Of a stretch of 64,000 nucleotides of DNA, positions 14,601-29,600 are shown piece after piece (the stretch's first letter is position 1; each line of letters starts with the position of its first letter). The notes under the pieces were generated by a model, which saw only the letters and a program-made list of their open reading frames with translations, searched no databases and had not been told where the DNA came from. Made by a program: the position numbers and the translations under genes. The DNA is taken from the NCBI RefSeq assembly GCF_954871325.1, contig NC_088775.1, positions 74,129,561 through 74,193,560 on the forward strand, given 5' to 3'. Source of the stretch: Gordionus sp. m RMFG-2023. Lineage: Eukaryota > Nematomorpha > Gordioida > Chordodea > Parachordodidae.

Positions 14601-17600
14601 CATACCACCCCATCTCGACATACCACTCCATCTCGACATACCACTCCATCTCGACATACCACTCCATCTCGACATACCACTCCATCTCGACAAACCACTC
14701 CATCTGGACAAACCACTCCTTCTGGACAAACCACTCCTTCTGGACAAACCACTCCTTCTGGACAAACTACTCCATCTGGACAAACTACTCCTTCTGGACA
14801 AACTACTCCATCAGGTCAAACTACTCCTTCTGGACAAACTACTCCATCTGGACAAACTACTCCTTCTGGACAAACTACTCCATCTGGACAAACTACTCCA
14901 TCTGGACAAACTACTCCTTCTGGACAAACTACTCCATCAGGTCAAACTACTCCTTCTGGACAAACTACTCCATCTGGACAAACTACTCCTTCTGGACAAA
15001 CTACTCCTTCTGGACAAACTACTCCATCAGGACAAACCACTCCTTCCGGACAAACTACTCCATCTGGACAAACCACTCCTTCTGGACAAACCACTCCTTC
15101 TGGACAAACCACTCCTTCTGGACAAACCACTCCTTCTGGACGAACCACTCCTTCTGGACAAACCACTCCATCTCGACAAACTACTACTTGTCCGCCAGGT
15201 TTTATTATAGTCCCATAATCAAATGATACAAACTTTATTTTAATTTTCTAGCTATAAATCCTTGTGATTTAGTTACAAAAGACGGAAATTATAGTCTAAG
15301 TGATTTAATAAATTGCACCTCGCTATCTTGCAAGTAATAATATTCCATTTAAAATATATACTTAATATATTATATAGTGCTGAGATATACTTGGAACGAA
15401 AGGATAATAAAATTATATATCCTATCTTTGAAAATGATATTTTCGGACAATTTGTTCCCACGGATGACGAAGAGAAAGAAATCTTTCGAATATTGTCAAT
15501 ATTATATTATCTTAAATTAAAGTTTGATATTAGCTTTAAAGCAGAGAGCAATGTAATCATATTCGATTCAATTTTTAAATTTTACATAACATATATAGGT
15601 TGTACTTGAAACAAAAGATTTTACTGAATATAATGAAATCGCATTTTGTACAATAGTTATTGAAAAATTTATAAGTCCTATATGCATATATGCTAAATAT
15701 GTTAAAGATATTGTAAATTAAATGTTTATGACAAATATTTACTGTATATTTTAGAAAACTATTACGCAATTGATTACATCAATCCAAATTGAGAAGAAAG
15801 ATGGGAAATTAAAGACTATCGATAATAGCTTTATTATCCGTGCCAATAAAGATATATTCGATATTAAAGGAGATCATCATGTTTTAGACATTATTATAAA
15901 GGATTGTGGAAGTAATTTTTAGTTTATAATTAAGGTAAACTAATATATAATATATTTTTAAAATAACAGACATCACTAGTTCCTCATCAAGTATTTCATA
16001 ATAATATTTATTTTATATTAATTTATTTATTTCATAAATTAGTTGCTAAAATAATATTTTAAAGTATTAAAACTTTATAATAAAATTTGATACGAAATTA
16101 AAATATTTTTATACAATAAAATTGTCAACTAAATATTATATTGTGAAAATAAGTTAAATAAATCAAAAGGCTAATTTACCTTATTTAATTTTGAAATTTT
16201 TTATTTCCATCTATATATCCGTGTTAATTTTTAAATTTACCTATGATGCTTATTGATATGACTGAAAAGATATATCTATTTATATATAATTAAATCTAAA
16301 TTTATATTTGAATTATTTCCTTTTATAAGTAATTACCCCCACCACAACCGGATCGCCATTTAATACAACATCATCTCAAACGACACCATCTGGACAAACC
16401 ACTCCATCTAGACAAACCACTCCATCAGGTCAAACTACTCCATCTGGACAAACCACTCCATCTGGTCAAACCACTCCATCTGGACAAACTACTCCATCTG
16501 GACAAACAACTCCTTCTGGACAAACTACTCCATCTGGGCAAACTACTCCATCAGGTCAAACGACACCATCTGGTCAAACCACTCCATCTGGACAAACTAC
16601 TCCATCTAAACAAACCACTCCTTCCGGACAAACTACTCCATCTGGACAAACCACTCCTTCTGGACAAACTACTCCATCTGGACAAACCACTCCATCAGGT
16701 CAAACGACACCATCTGGACAAACCACTCCATCAGGTCAAACTACTCCATCTGGACAAACCACTCCATCTGGTCAAACCACTCCATCTGGTCAAACCACTC
16801 CATCTAAACAAACTACTCCATCTAAACAAACCACTCCTTCTGGACAAACTACTCCATCAGGACAAACCACTCCTTCTGGACAAACCACTCCTTCTGGACA
16901 AACCACTCCTTCTGGACAAACCACTCCTTCTGGACGAACCACTCCATCTGGACAAACTACTCCATCTGGACAAACTACTCCTTCTGGACAAACTACTCCT
17001 TCTGGACGAACCACTCCTTCTGGACAAACTACTCCTTCTGGAAAAACCACTCCATCAGGTCGAACTACTCCATCTGTACAAACCACTCCTTCTGGACAAA
17101 CCACTCCTTCTGGACAAACCACTCCTTCTGGACGAACCACTCCTTCTGGACAAACTACTCCATCTGGACAAACCACTCCTTCTGGACAAACCACTCCTTC
17201 TGGACGAACCACTCCTTCTGGACGAACCACTCCATCTGGACAAACTACTCCATCAGGACAAACTACTCCTTCTGGAAAAACCACTCCATCAGGTCAAACT
17301 ACTCCATCTGGACAAACTACTCCATCTAAACAAACCACTCCTTCCGGACAAACTACTCCATCAGGACAAACCACTCCTTCCGGACAAACTACTCCATCTG
17401 TACAAACCACTCCTTCTGGACAAACCACTCCTTCTGGACAAACCACTCCTTCTGGACGAACCACTCCTGGACAAACTACTCCATCTGGACAAACTACTCC
17501 ATCAGGTCAAACTACTCCTTCTGGACAAACCACTCCTTCTGGACAAACCACTCCATCTGGACAAACTACTCCATCTGGACAAACTACTCCATCTGGACAA

Positions 17601-20600
17601 ACTACTCCATCTGGACAAACTACTCCATCAGGTCAAACTACTCCTTCTGGACAAACCACTCCTTCTGGACAAACCACTCCTTCTGGACAAACCACTCCAT
17701 CTGGACAAACTACTCCATCTGGACAAACTACTCCATCTGTACAAACCACTCCATCTGGTCAAACTACTCCTTCTAGACAAACTACTCCATCTCGACATAC
17801 CACTCCATCTAGAGAAACCACTCCATCTCGACATACCACTCCATCTCGACATACCACTCCATCTCGACATACCACTCCATCTCGACATACCACTCCATCT
17901 CGACATACCACTCCATCTCGACAAACCACTCCTTCTGGACAAACCACTCCTTCTGGACAAACTACTCCTTCTGGACAAACCACTCCTTCCGGACAAACTA
18001 CTCCATCTGGACAAACCACTCCTTCTGGACAAACCACTCCTTCTGGACAAACCACTCCATCTGGACAAACCACTCCTTCTGGACAAACCACTCCTTCTGG
18101 ACAAACTACTCCTTCTGGACAAACCACTCCTTCTGGACAAACCACTCCTTCTGGACAAACTACTCCTTCTGGACAAACCACTCCATCTCGACAAACTACT
18201 ACTTGTCCGCCAGGTTTTATTATAGTCCCATAATCAAATGATACAAACTTTATTTTAATTTTCTAGCTATAAATCCTTGTGATTTAGTTACAAAAGACGG
18301 AAATTATAGTCTAAGTGATTTAATAAATTGCACCTCGCTATCTTGCAAGTAATAATATTCCATTTAAAATATATACTTAATATATTATATAGTGCTGAGA
18401 TATACTTGGAACGAAAGGATAATAAAATTATATATCCTATCTTTGAAAATGATATTTTCGGACAATTTGTTCCCACGGATGACGAAGAGAAAGAAATCTT
18501 TCGAATATTGTCAATATTATATTATCTTAAATTAAAGTTTGATATTAGCTTTAAAGCAGAGAGCAATGTAATCATATTCGATTCAATTTTTAAATTTTAC
18601 ATAACATATATAGGTTGTACTTGAAACAAAAGATTTTACTGAATATAATGAAATCGCATTTTGTACATTAGTTATTGAAAAATTTATAAGTCCTATATGC
18701 ATATATGCTAAATATGTTAAAGATATTGTAAATTAAATGTTTATGACAAATATTTACTGTATATTTTAGAAAACTATTACGCAATTGATTACATCAATCC
18801 AAATTGAGAAGAAAGATGGGAAATTAGAAACCATCGATAATAGCTTTATTATCCGTGCCAATAAAGATATATTCGATATTAAAGGAGATCATCATGTTTT
18901 AGACATTATTATAAAGGATTGTGGAAGTAATTTTTAGTTTATAATTAAGGTAAACTAATATATAATATATTTTTAAAATAATAGACATCACTAGTTCCTC
19001 ATCAAGTATTTCATAATAAAATTTATTTTATATTAATTTATTTATTTCATAAATTAGTTGCTAAAATAATATTTTAAAGTATTAAAACTTTATAATAAAA
19101 TTTGATACGAAATTAAAATATTTTTATACAATAAAATTGTCAACTAAATATTATATTGTGAAAATAAGTTAAATAAATCAAAAGGCTAATTTACCTTATT
19201 TAATTTTGCAATTTTTTATTTCCATCTATATAACCGTGCAAAATGCCGTTTCGTCTAAAAGTGCCAAAAGATCAAATAAATTGCAAATGATAGGAAATTA
19301 GAAATAATTTTTAAATTTACCGATGATGCTTATTGATATGACTGAAAAGATATATCTATTTATATATAATTAAATCTAAATTTATATTTGAATTATTTCC
19401 TTTTATAAGTAATTACCCCCACCACAACCGGATCGCCATTTAATACAACATCATCTCAAACGACACCATCTGGACAAACCACTCCATCTAGACAAACCAC
19501 TCCATCAGGTCAAACTACTCCATCTGGACAAACCACTCCATCTGGACAAAGTACTCCATCTGGACAAACCACTCCTTCTGGACAAACTACTCCATCTGGG
19601 CAAACTACTCCATCTGGACAAACCACTCCATCTGGTCAAACCACTCCATCTGGACAAACTACTCCATCTCGACATACCACTCCATCTCGACAAACCACTC
19701 CATCTGGACAAACCACTCCTTCTGGACAAACCACTCCTTCCGGACAAACTACTCCATCTGGACAAACCACTCCTTCTGGACAAACTACTCCATCTGGACA
19801 AACCACTCCATCAGGTCAAACGACACCATCTGGACAAACCACTCCATCTGGACAAACCACTCCTTCTGGACAAACCACTCCATCAGGTCAAACTACTCCA
19901 TCTGGACAAACCACTCCATCTGGTCAAACCACTCCATCTGGACAAACTACTCCATCTAAACAAACCACTCCTTCTGGACAAACTACTCCATCAGGACAAA
20001 CTACTCCATCAGGACAAACCACTCCTTCCGGACAAACTACTCCATCTGGACAAACCACTCCTTCTGGACAAACTACTCCATCTGGACAAACTACTCCTTC
20101 TGGACAAACCACTCCATCTCGACAAACTACTACTTGTCCGCCAGGTTTTATTATAGTCCCATAATCAAATGATACAAACTTTATTTTAATTTTCTAGCTA
20201 TAAATCCTTGTGATTTAGTTACAAAAGACGGAAATTATAGTCTAAGTGATTTAATAAATTGCACCTCGCTATCTTGCAAGTAATAATATTCCATTTCAAA
20301 TATATACTTAATATATCATATAGTGCCGAGATATACTTGGAACGAAAGGATAATAAAATTATATATCCTATCTTTGAAAATGATATTTTCGGACAATTTG
20401 TTCCCACGGATGACGAAGAGAAAGATTTCTATTTAACATTTTCAATATTGTATTATCTTAAAATAAAATTTGATATTAGCTTCCAAGCAGAAAGCAATGT
20501 AAATTTAATTTCTTGCGTTCCATAAAATTCTTTCAATTTCTAGGTTATACTTGTAACAAAAGATTTTACAGATTATAGTAAAAAAGCATATTGTTCCTTA

Positions 20601-23600
20601 GTTATTGAAAAAGTAATATATTCAAAATGTTTCTTTCCCCAGGATGTTGAAGATATTGTAAATTGAATTTTTAAGACAAAAATTTACTGTATATTTTAGA
20701 AAACTATTACACAATTGATTACATCAATCAAAATTGAGATGAAAGATGGGAAATTAAAGACTATCGATAATAGCTTTATTATCCGTGCCAATAAAGATAT
20801 ATTCGATATTAAAGGAGATCATCATGTTTTAGACATTATTATAAAGGATTGTGGAAGTAATTTTTAGTTTATAATTAAGGTAAACTAATATATAATATAT
20901 TTTTAAAATAACAGACATCACTAGTTCCTCATCAAGTATTTCATAATAATATTTATTTTATATTAATTTATTTATTTCATAAATTAGTTGCTAAAATAAT
21001 ATTTTAAAGTATTAAAACTTTATAATAAAATTTGATACGAAATTAAAATATTTTTATACAATAAAATTGTCAACTAAATATTATATTGTGAAAATAAGTT
21101 AAATAAATCAAAAGGCTAATTTACCTTATTTAATTTTGCAATTTTTTATTTCCATCTATATAACCGTGCAAAATGCCGTTTCGTCTAAAAGTGCCAAAAG
21201 ATCAAATAAATTGCAAATGATAGGAAATTAGAAATAATTTTTAAATTTACCGATGATGCTTATTGATATGACTGAAAAGATATATCTATTTATATATAAT
21301 TAAATCTAAATTTATATTTGAATTATTTCCTTTTATAAGTAATTACCCCCACCACAACCGGATCGCCATTTAATACAACATCATCTCAAACGACACCATC
21401 TGGACAAACCACTCCATCTAGACAAACCACTCCATCAGGTCAAACTACTCCATCTGGACAAACCACTCCATCTGGTCAAACCACTCCATCTGGACAAACC
21501 ACTCCTTCTGGACAAACTACTCCATCTGGGCAAACTACTCCATCAGGTCAAACGACACCATCTGGTCAAACCACTCCATCTGGACAAACTACTCCATCTG
21601 GACAAACCACTCCATCTGGACAAACTACTCCATCTGGACAAACTACTCCATCTGTACAAACCACTCCATCTGGTCAAACTACTCCTTCTGGACAAACTAC
21701 TCCATCTCGACATACCACTCCATCTAGAGAAACCACTCCATCTCGACATACCACTCCATCTCGATATACCACTCCATCTCGACATACCACTCCATCTCGA
21801 CATACCACTCCATCTCGACATACCACTCCATCTCGACATACCACTCCATCTCGACAAACCACTCCATCTGGACAAACCACTCCTTCTGGACAAACTACTC
21901 CATCAGGACAAACCACTCCTTCCGGACAAACTACTCCATCTGGACAAACCACTCCTTCTGGACAAACCACTCCTTCTGGACAAACCACTCCTTCTGGACA
22001 AACCACTCCTTCTGGACAAACCACTCCTTCTGGACAAACCACTCCTTCTGGACGAACCACTCCATCTGGACAAACTACTCCATCTGGACAAACTACTCCT
22101 TCTGGACAAACTACTCCTTCTGGACGAACCACTCCTTCTGGACAAACTACTCCATCAGGACAAACTACTCCTTCTGGAAAAACCACTCCATCAGGTCAAA
22201 CTACTCCATCTGGACAAACCACTCCATCTGGACAAACTACTCCATCTAAACAAACCACTCCTTCCGGACAAACTACTCCATCAGGACAAACCACTCCTTC
22301 CGGACAAACTACTCCATCTGTACAAACCACTCCTTCTGGACAAACCACTCCTTCTGGACAAACCACTCCTTCTGGACGAACCACTCCTTCTGGACAAACT
22401 ACTCCATCTGGACAAACTACTCCATCAGGTCAAACTACTCCTTCTGGACAAACCACTCCTTCTGGACAAACCACTCCATCTGGACAAACTACTCCATCTG
22501 GACAAACTACTCCATCTGTACAAACCACTCCATCTGGTCAAACTACTCCTTCTGGACAAACTACTCCATCTCGACATACCACTCCATCTAGAGAAACCAC
22601 TCCATCTCGACATACCACTCCATCTCGACATACCACTCCATCTCGACATACCACCCCATCTCGACATACCACTCCATCTCGACATACCACTCCATCTCGA
22701 CATACCACTCCATCTCGACATACCACTCCATCTCGACATACCACTCCATCTCGACAAACCACTCCATCTGGACAAACCACTCCTTCTGGACAAACTACTC
22801 CTTCTGGAAAAACTACTCCTTCCGGACAAACTACTCCTTCCGGACAAACCACTCCTTCTGGACAAACCACTCCTTCTGGACAAACCACTCCTTCTGGACA
22901 AACCACTCCTTCTGGACAAACCACTCCTTCTGGACAAACCACTCCTTCTGGACGAACCACTCCTTCTGAACAAACTACTCCTTCCGGACAAACTACTCCT
23001 TCCGGACAAACTACTCCATCTGGACAAACCACTCCTTCTGGACAAACCACTCCTTCTGGACAAACTACTCCTTCTGGACAAACCACTCCATCTCGACAAA
23101 CTACTACTTGTCCGCCAGGTTTTATTATAGTCCCATAATCAAATGATACAAACTTTATTTTAATTTTCTAGCTATAAATCCTTGTGATTTAGTTACAAAA
23201 GACGGAAATTATAGTCTAAGTGATTTAATAAATTGCACCTCGCTATCTTGCAAGTAATAATATTCCATTTAAAATATATACTTAATATATTATATAGTGC
23301 TGAGATATACTTGGAACGAAAGGATAATAAAATTATATATCCTATCTTTGAAAATGATATTTTCGGACAATTTGTTCCCACGGATGACGAAGAGAAAGAA
23401 ATCTTTCGAATATTGTCAATATTATATTATCTTAAATTAAAGTTTGATATTAGCTTTAAAGCAGAGAGCAATGTAATCATATTCGATTCAATTTTTAAAT
23501 TTTACATAACATATATAGGTTGTACTTGAAACAAAAGATTTTACTGAATATAATGAAATCGCATTTTGTACAATAGTTATTGAAAAATTTATAAGTCCTA

Positions 23601-26600
23601 TATGCATATATGCTAAATATGTTAAAGATATTGTAAATTAAATGTTTATGACAAATATTTACTGTATATTTTAGAAAACTATTACGCAATTGATTACATC
23701 AATCCAAATTGAGAAGAAAGATGGGAAATTAAAGACTATCGATAATAGCTTTATTATCCGTGCCAATAAAGATATATTCGATATTAAAGGAGATCATCAT
23801 GTTTTAGACATTATTATAAAGGATTGTGGAAGTAATTTTTAGTTTATAATTAAGGTAAACTAATATATAATATATTTTTAAAATAACAGACATCACTAGT
23901 TCCTCATCAAGTATTTCATAATAATATTTATTTTATATTAATTTATTTATTTCATAAATTAGTTGCTAAAATAATATTTTAAAGTATTAAAACTTTATAA
24001 TAAAATTTGATACGAAATTAAAATATTTTTATACAATAAAATTGTCAACTAAATATTATATTGTGAAAATAAGTTAAATAAATCAAAAGGCTAATTTACC
24101 TTATTTAATTTTGAAATTTTTTATTTCCATCTATATATCCGTGTTAATTTTTAAATTTACCTATGATGCTTATTGATATGACTGAAAAGATATATCTATT
24201 TATATATAATTAAATCTAAATTTATATTTGAATTATTTCCTTTTATAAGTAATTACCCCCACCACAACCGGATCGCCATTTAATACAACATCATCTCAAA
24301 CGACACCATCTGGACAAACCACTCCATCTAGACAAACCACTCCATCAGGTCAAACTACTCCATCTGGACAAACCACTCCATCTGGTCAAACCACTCCATC
24401 TGGACAAACTACTCCATCTGGACAAACAACTCCTTCTGGACAAACTACTCCATCTGGGCAAACTACTCCATCAGGTCAAACGACACCATCTGGTCAAACC
24501 ACTCCATCTGGACAAACTACTCCATCTAAACAAACCACTCCTTCCGGACAAACTACTCCATCTGGACAAACCACTCCTTCTGGACAAACTACTCCATCTG
24601 GACAAACCACTCCATCAGGTCAAACGACACCATCTGGACAAACCACTCCATCTGGACAAACCACTCCATCAGGTCAAACTACTCCATCTGGACAAACCAC
24701 TCCATCTGGTCAAACCACTCCATCTAAACAAACTACTCCATCTAAACAAACCACTCCTTCTGGACAAACTACTCCATCAGGACAAACTACTCCATCTGGA
24801 CAAACCACTCCTTCTGGACAAACCACTCCTTCTGGACAAACCACTCCTTCTGGACAAACCACTCCTTCTGGACGAACCACTCCATCTGGACAAACTACTC
24901 CATCTGGACAAACTACTCCTTCTGGACAAACTACTCCTTCTGGACGAACCACTCCTTCTGGACAAACTACTCCATCAGGACAAACTACTCCTTCTGGAAA
25001 AACCACTCCATCAGGTCAAACTACTCCATCTGGACAAACCACTCCATCTGGACAAACTACTCCATCTAAACAAACCACTCCTTCCGGACAAACTACTCCA
25101 TCAGGACAAACCACTCCTTCCGGACAAACTACTCCATCTGTACAAACCACTCCTTCTGGACAAACCACTCCTTCTGGACAAACCACTCCTTCTGGACGAA
25201 CCACTCCTTCTGGACAAACTACTCCATCAGGTCAAACTACTCCTTCTGGACAAACTACTCCATCTGGTCAAACTACTCCTTCTAGACAAACTACTCCATC
25301 TCGACATACCACTCCATCTAGAGAAACCACTCCATCTCGACATACCACTCCATCTCGACATACCACTCCATCTCGACATACCACCCCATCTCGACATACC
25401 ACTCCATCTCGACATACCACTCCATCTCGACATACCACTCCATCTCGACATACCACTCCATCTCGACAAACCACTCCATCTGGACAAACCACTCCTTCTG
25501 GACAAACCACTCCTTCTGGACAAACCACTCCTTCTGGACAAACTACTCCATCTGGACAAACTACTCCTTCTGGACAAACTACTCCATCAGGTCAAACTAC
25601 TCCTTCTGGACAAACTACTCCATCTGGACAAACTACTCCTTCTGGACAAACTACTCCATCTGGACAAACTACTCCATCTGGACAAACTACTCCTTCTGGA
25701 CAAACTACTCCATCAGGTCAAACTACTCCTTCTGGACAAACTACTCCATCTGGACAAACTACTCCTTCTGGACAAACTACTCCTTCTGGACAAACTACTC
25801 CATCAGGACAAACCACTCCTTCCGGACAAACTACTCCATCTGGACAAACCACTCCTTCTGGACAAACCACTCCTTCTGGACAAACCACTCCTTCTGGACA
25901 AACCACTCCTTCTGGACGAACCACTCCTTCTGGACAAACCACTCCATCTCGACAAACTACTACTTGTCCGCCAGGTTTTATTATAGTCCCATAATCAAAT
26001 GATACAAACTTTATTTTAATTTTCTAGCTATAAATCCTTGTGATTTAGTTACAAAAGACGGAAATTATAGTCTAAGTGATTTAATAAATTGCACCTCGCT
26101 ATCTTGCAAGTAATAATATTCCATTTAAAATATATACTTAATATATTATATAGTGCTGAGATATACTTGGAACGAAAGGATAATAAAATTATATATCCTA
26201 TCTTTGAAAATGATATTTTCGGACAATTTGTTCCCACGGATGACGAAGAGAAAGAAATCTTTCGAATATTGTCAATATTATATTATCTTAAATTAAAGTT
26301 TGATATTAGCTTTAAAGCAGAGAGCAATGTAATCATATTCGATTCAATTTTTAAATTTTACATAACATATATAGGTTGTACTTGAAACAAAAGATTTTAC
26401 TGAATATAATGAAATCGCATTTTGTACAATAGTTATTGAAAAATTTATAAGTCCTATATGCATATATGCTAAATATGTTAAAGATATTGTAAATTAAATG
26501 TTTATGACAAATATTTACTGTATATTTTAGAAAACTATTACGCAATTGATTACATCAATCCAAATTGAGAAGAAAGATGGGAAATTAAAGACTATCGATA

Positions 26601-29600
26601 ATAGCTTTATTATCCGTGCCAATAAAGATATATTCGATATTAAAGGAGATCATCATGTTTTAGACATTATTATAAAGGATTGTGGAAGTAATTTTTAGTT
26701 TATAATTAAGGTAAACTAATATATAATATATTTTTAAAATAACAGACATCACTAGTTCCTCATCAAGTATTTCATAATAATATTTATTTTATATTAATTT
26801 ATTTATTTCATAAATTAGTTGCTAAAATAATATTTTAAAGTATTAAAACTTTATAATAAAATTTGATACGAAATTAAAATATTTTTATACAATAAAATTG
26901 TCAACTAAATATTATATTGTGAAAATAAGTTAAATAAATCAAAAGGCTAATTTACCTTATTTAATTTTGAAATTTTTTATTTCCATCTATATATCCGTGT
27001 TAATTTTTAAATTTACCTATGATGCTTATTGATATGACTGAAAAGATATATCTATTTATATATAATTAAATCTAAATTTATATTTGAATTATTTCCTTTT
27101 ATAAGTAATTACCCCCACCACAACCGGATCGCCATTTAATACAACATCATCTCAAACGACACCATCTGGACAAACCACTCCATCTAGACAAACCACTCCA
27201 TCAGGTCAAACTACTCCATCTGGACAAACCACTCCATCTGGTCAAACCACTCCATCTGGACAAACTACTCCATCTGGACAAACAACTCCTTCTGGACAAA
27301 CTACTCCATCTGGGCAAACTACTCCATCAGGTCAAACGACACCATCTGGTCAAACCACTCCATCTGGACAAACTACTCCATCTAAACAAACCACTCCTTC
27401 CGGACAAACTACTCCATCTGGACAAACCACTCCTTCTGGACAAACTACTCCATCTGGACAAACCACTCCATCAGGTCAAACGACACCATCTGGACAAACC
27501 ACTCCATCAGGTCAAACTACTCCATCTGGACAAACCACTCCATCTGGTCAAACCACTCCATCTGGTCAAACCACTCCATCTAAACAAACTACTCCATCTA
27601 AACAAACCACTCCTTCTGGACAAACTACTCCATCAGGACAAACCACTCCTTCTGGACAAACCACTCCTTCTGGACAAACCACTCCTTCTGGACAAACCAC
27701 TCCTTCTGGACGAACCACTCCATCTGGACAAACTACTCCATCTGGACAAACTACTCCTTCTGGACAAACTACTCCTTCTGGACGAACCACTCCTTCTGGA
27801 CAAACTACTCCTTCTGGAAAAACCACTCCATCAGGTCGAACTACTCCATCTGTACAAACCACTCCTTCTGGACAAACCACTCCTTCTGGACAAACCACTC
27901 CTTCTGGACGAACCACTCCTTCTGGACAAACTACTCCATCTGGACAAACCACTCCTTCTGGACAAACCACTCCTTCTGGACGAACCACTCCTTCTGGACG
28001 AACCACTCCATCTGGACAAACTACTCCATCAGGACAAACTACTCCTTCTGGAAAAACCACTCCATCAGGTCAAACTACTCCATCTGGACAAACTACTCCA
28101 TCTAAACAAACCACTCCTTCCGGACAAACTACTCCATCAGGACAAACCACTCCTTCCGGACAAACTACTCCATCTGTACAAACCACTCCTTCTGGACAAA
28201 CCACTCCTTCTGGACAAACCACTCCTTCTGGACGAACCACTCCTGGACAAACTACTCCATCTGGACAAACTACTCCATCAGGTCAAACTACTCCTTCTGG
28301 ACAAACCACTCCTTCTGGACAAACCACTCCATCTGGACAAACTACTCCATCTGGACAAACTACTCCATCTGGACAAACTACTCCATCTGGACAAACTACT
28401 CCATCAGGTCAAACTACTCCTTCTGGACAAACCACTCCTTCTGGACAAACCACTCCTTCTGGACAAACCACTCCATCTGGACAAACTACTCCATCTGGAC
28501 AAACTACTCCATCTGTACAAACCACTCCATCTGGTCAAACTACTCCTTCTAGACAAACTACTCCATCTCGACATACCACTCCATCTAGAGAAACCACTCC
28601 ATCTCGACATACCACTCCATCTCGACATACCACTCCATCTCGACATACCACTCCATCTCGACATACCACTCCATCTCGACATACCACTCCATCTCGACAA
28701 ACCACTCCATCTGGACAAACCACTCCTTCTGGACAAACCACTCCTTCTGGACAAACTACTCCATCAGGACAAACCACTCCTTCCGGACAAACTACTCCAT
28801 CTGGACAAACCACTCCTTCTGGACAAACCACTCCTTCTGGACAAACTACTCCATCTGGACAAACCACTCCTTCTGGACAAACCACTCCTTCTGGACAAAC
28901 TACTCCTTCTGGACAAACTACTCCTTCTGGACAAACCACTCCATCTCGACAAACTACTACTTGTCCGCCAGGTTTTATTATAGTCCCATAATCAAATGAT
29001 ACAAACTTTATTTTAATTTTCTAGCTATAAATCCTTGTGATTTAGTTACAAAAGACGGAAATTATAGTCTAAGTGATTTAATAAATTGCACCTCGCTATC
29101 TTGCAAGTAATAATATTCCATTTAAAATATATACTTAATATATTATATAGTGCTGAGATATACTTGGAACGAAAGGATAATAAAATTATATATCCTATCT
29201 TTGAAAATGATATTTTCGGACAATTTGTTCCCACGGATGACGAAGAGAAAGAAATCTTTCGAATATTGTCAATATTATATTATCTTAAATTAAAGTTTGA
29301 TATTAGCTTTAAAGCAGAGAGCAATGTAATCATATTCGATTCAATTTTTAAATTTTACATAACATATATAGGTTGTACTTGAAACAAAAGATTTTACTGA
29401 ATATAATGAAATCGCATTTTGTACATTAGTTATTGAAAAATTTATAAGTCCTATATGCATATATGCTAAATATGTTAAAGATATTGTAAATTAAATGTTT
29501 ATGACAAATATTTACTGTATATTTTAGAAAACTATTACGCAATTGATTACATCAATCCAAATTGAGAAGAAAGATGGGAAATTAGAAACCATCGATAATA

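Larger units (their letters stand above)
10476..21339 (+). repeat. Higher-order repeat copy 2 (modules 5-8), 10,864 bp
   Basis: Same order of four module types as copy 1. Long stretches of introns and domain exons are identical by eye to copies 1 and 3. The first module of this copy carries the only out-of-frame change found in the gene. Confidence 0.88.
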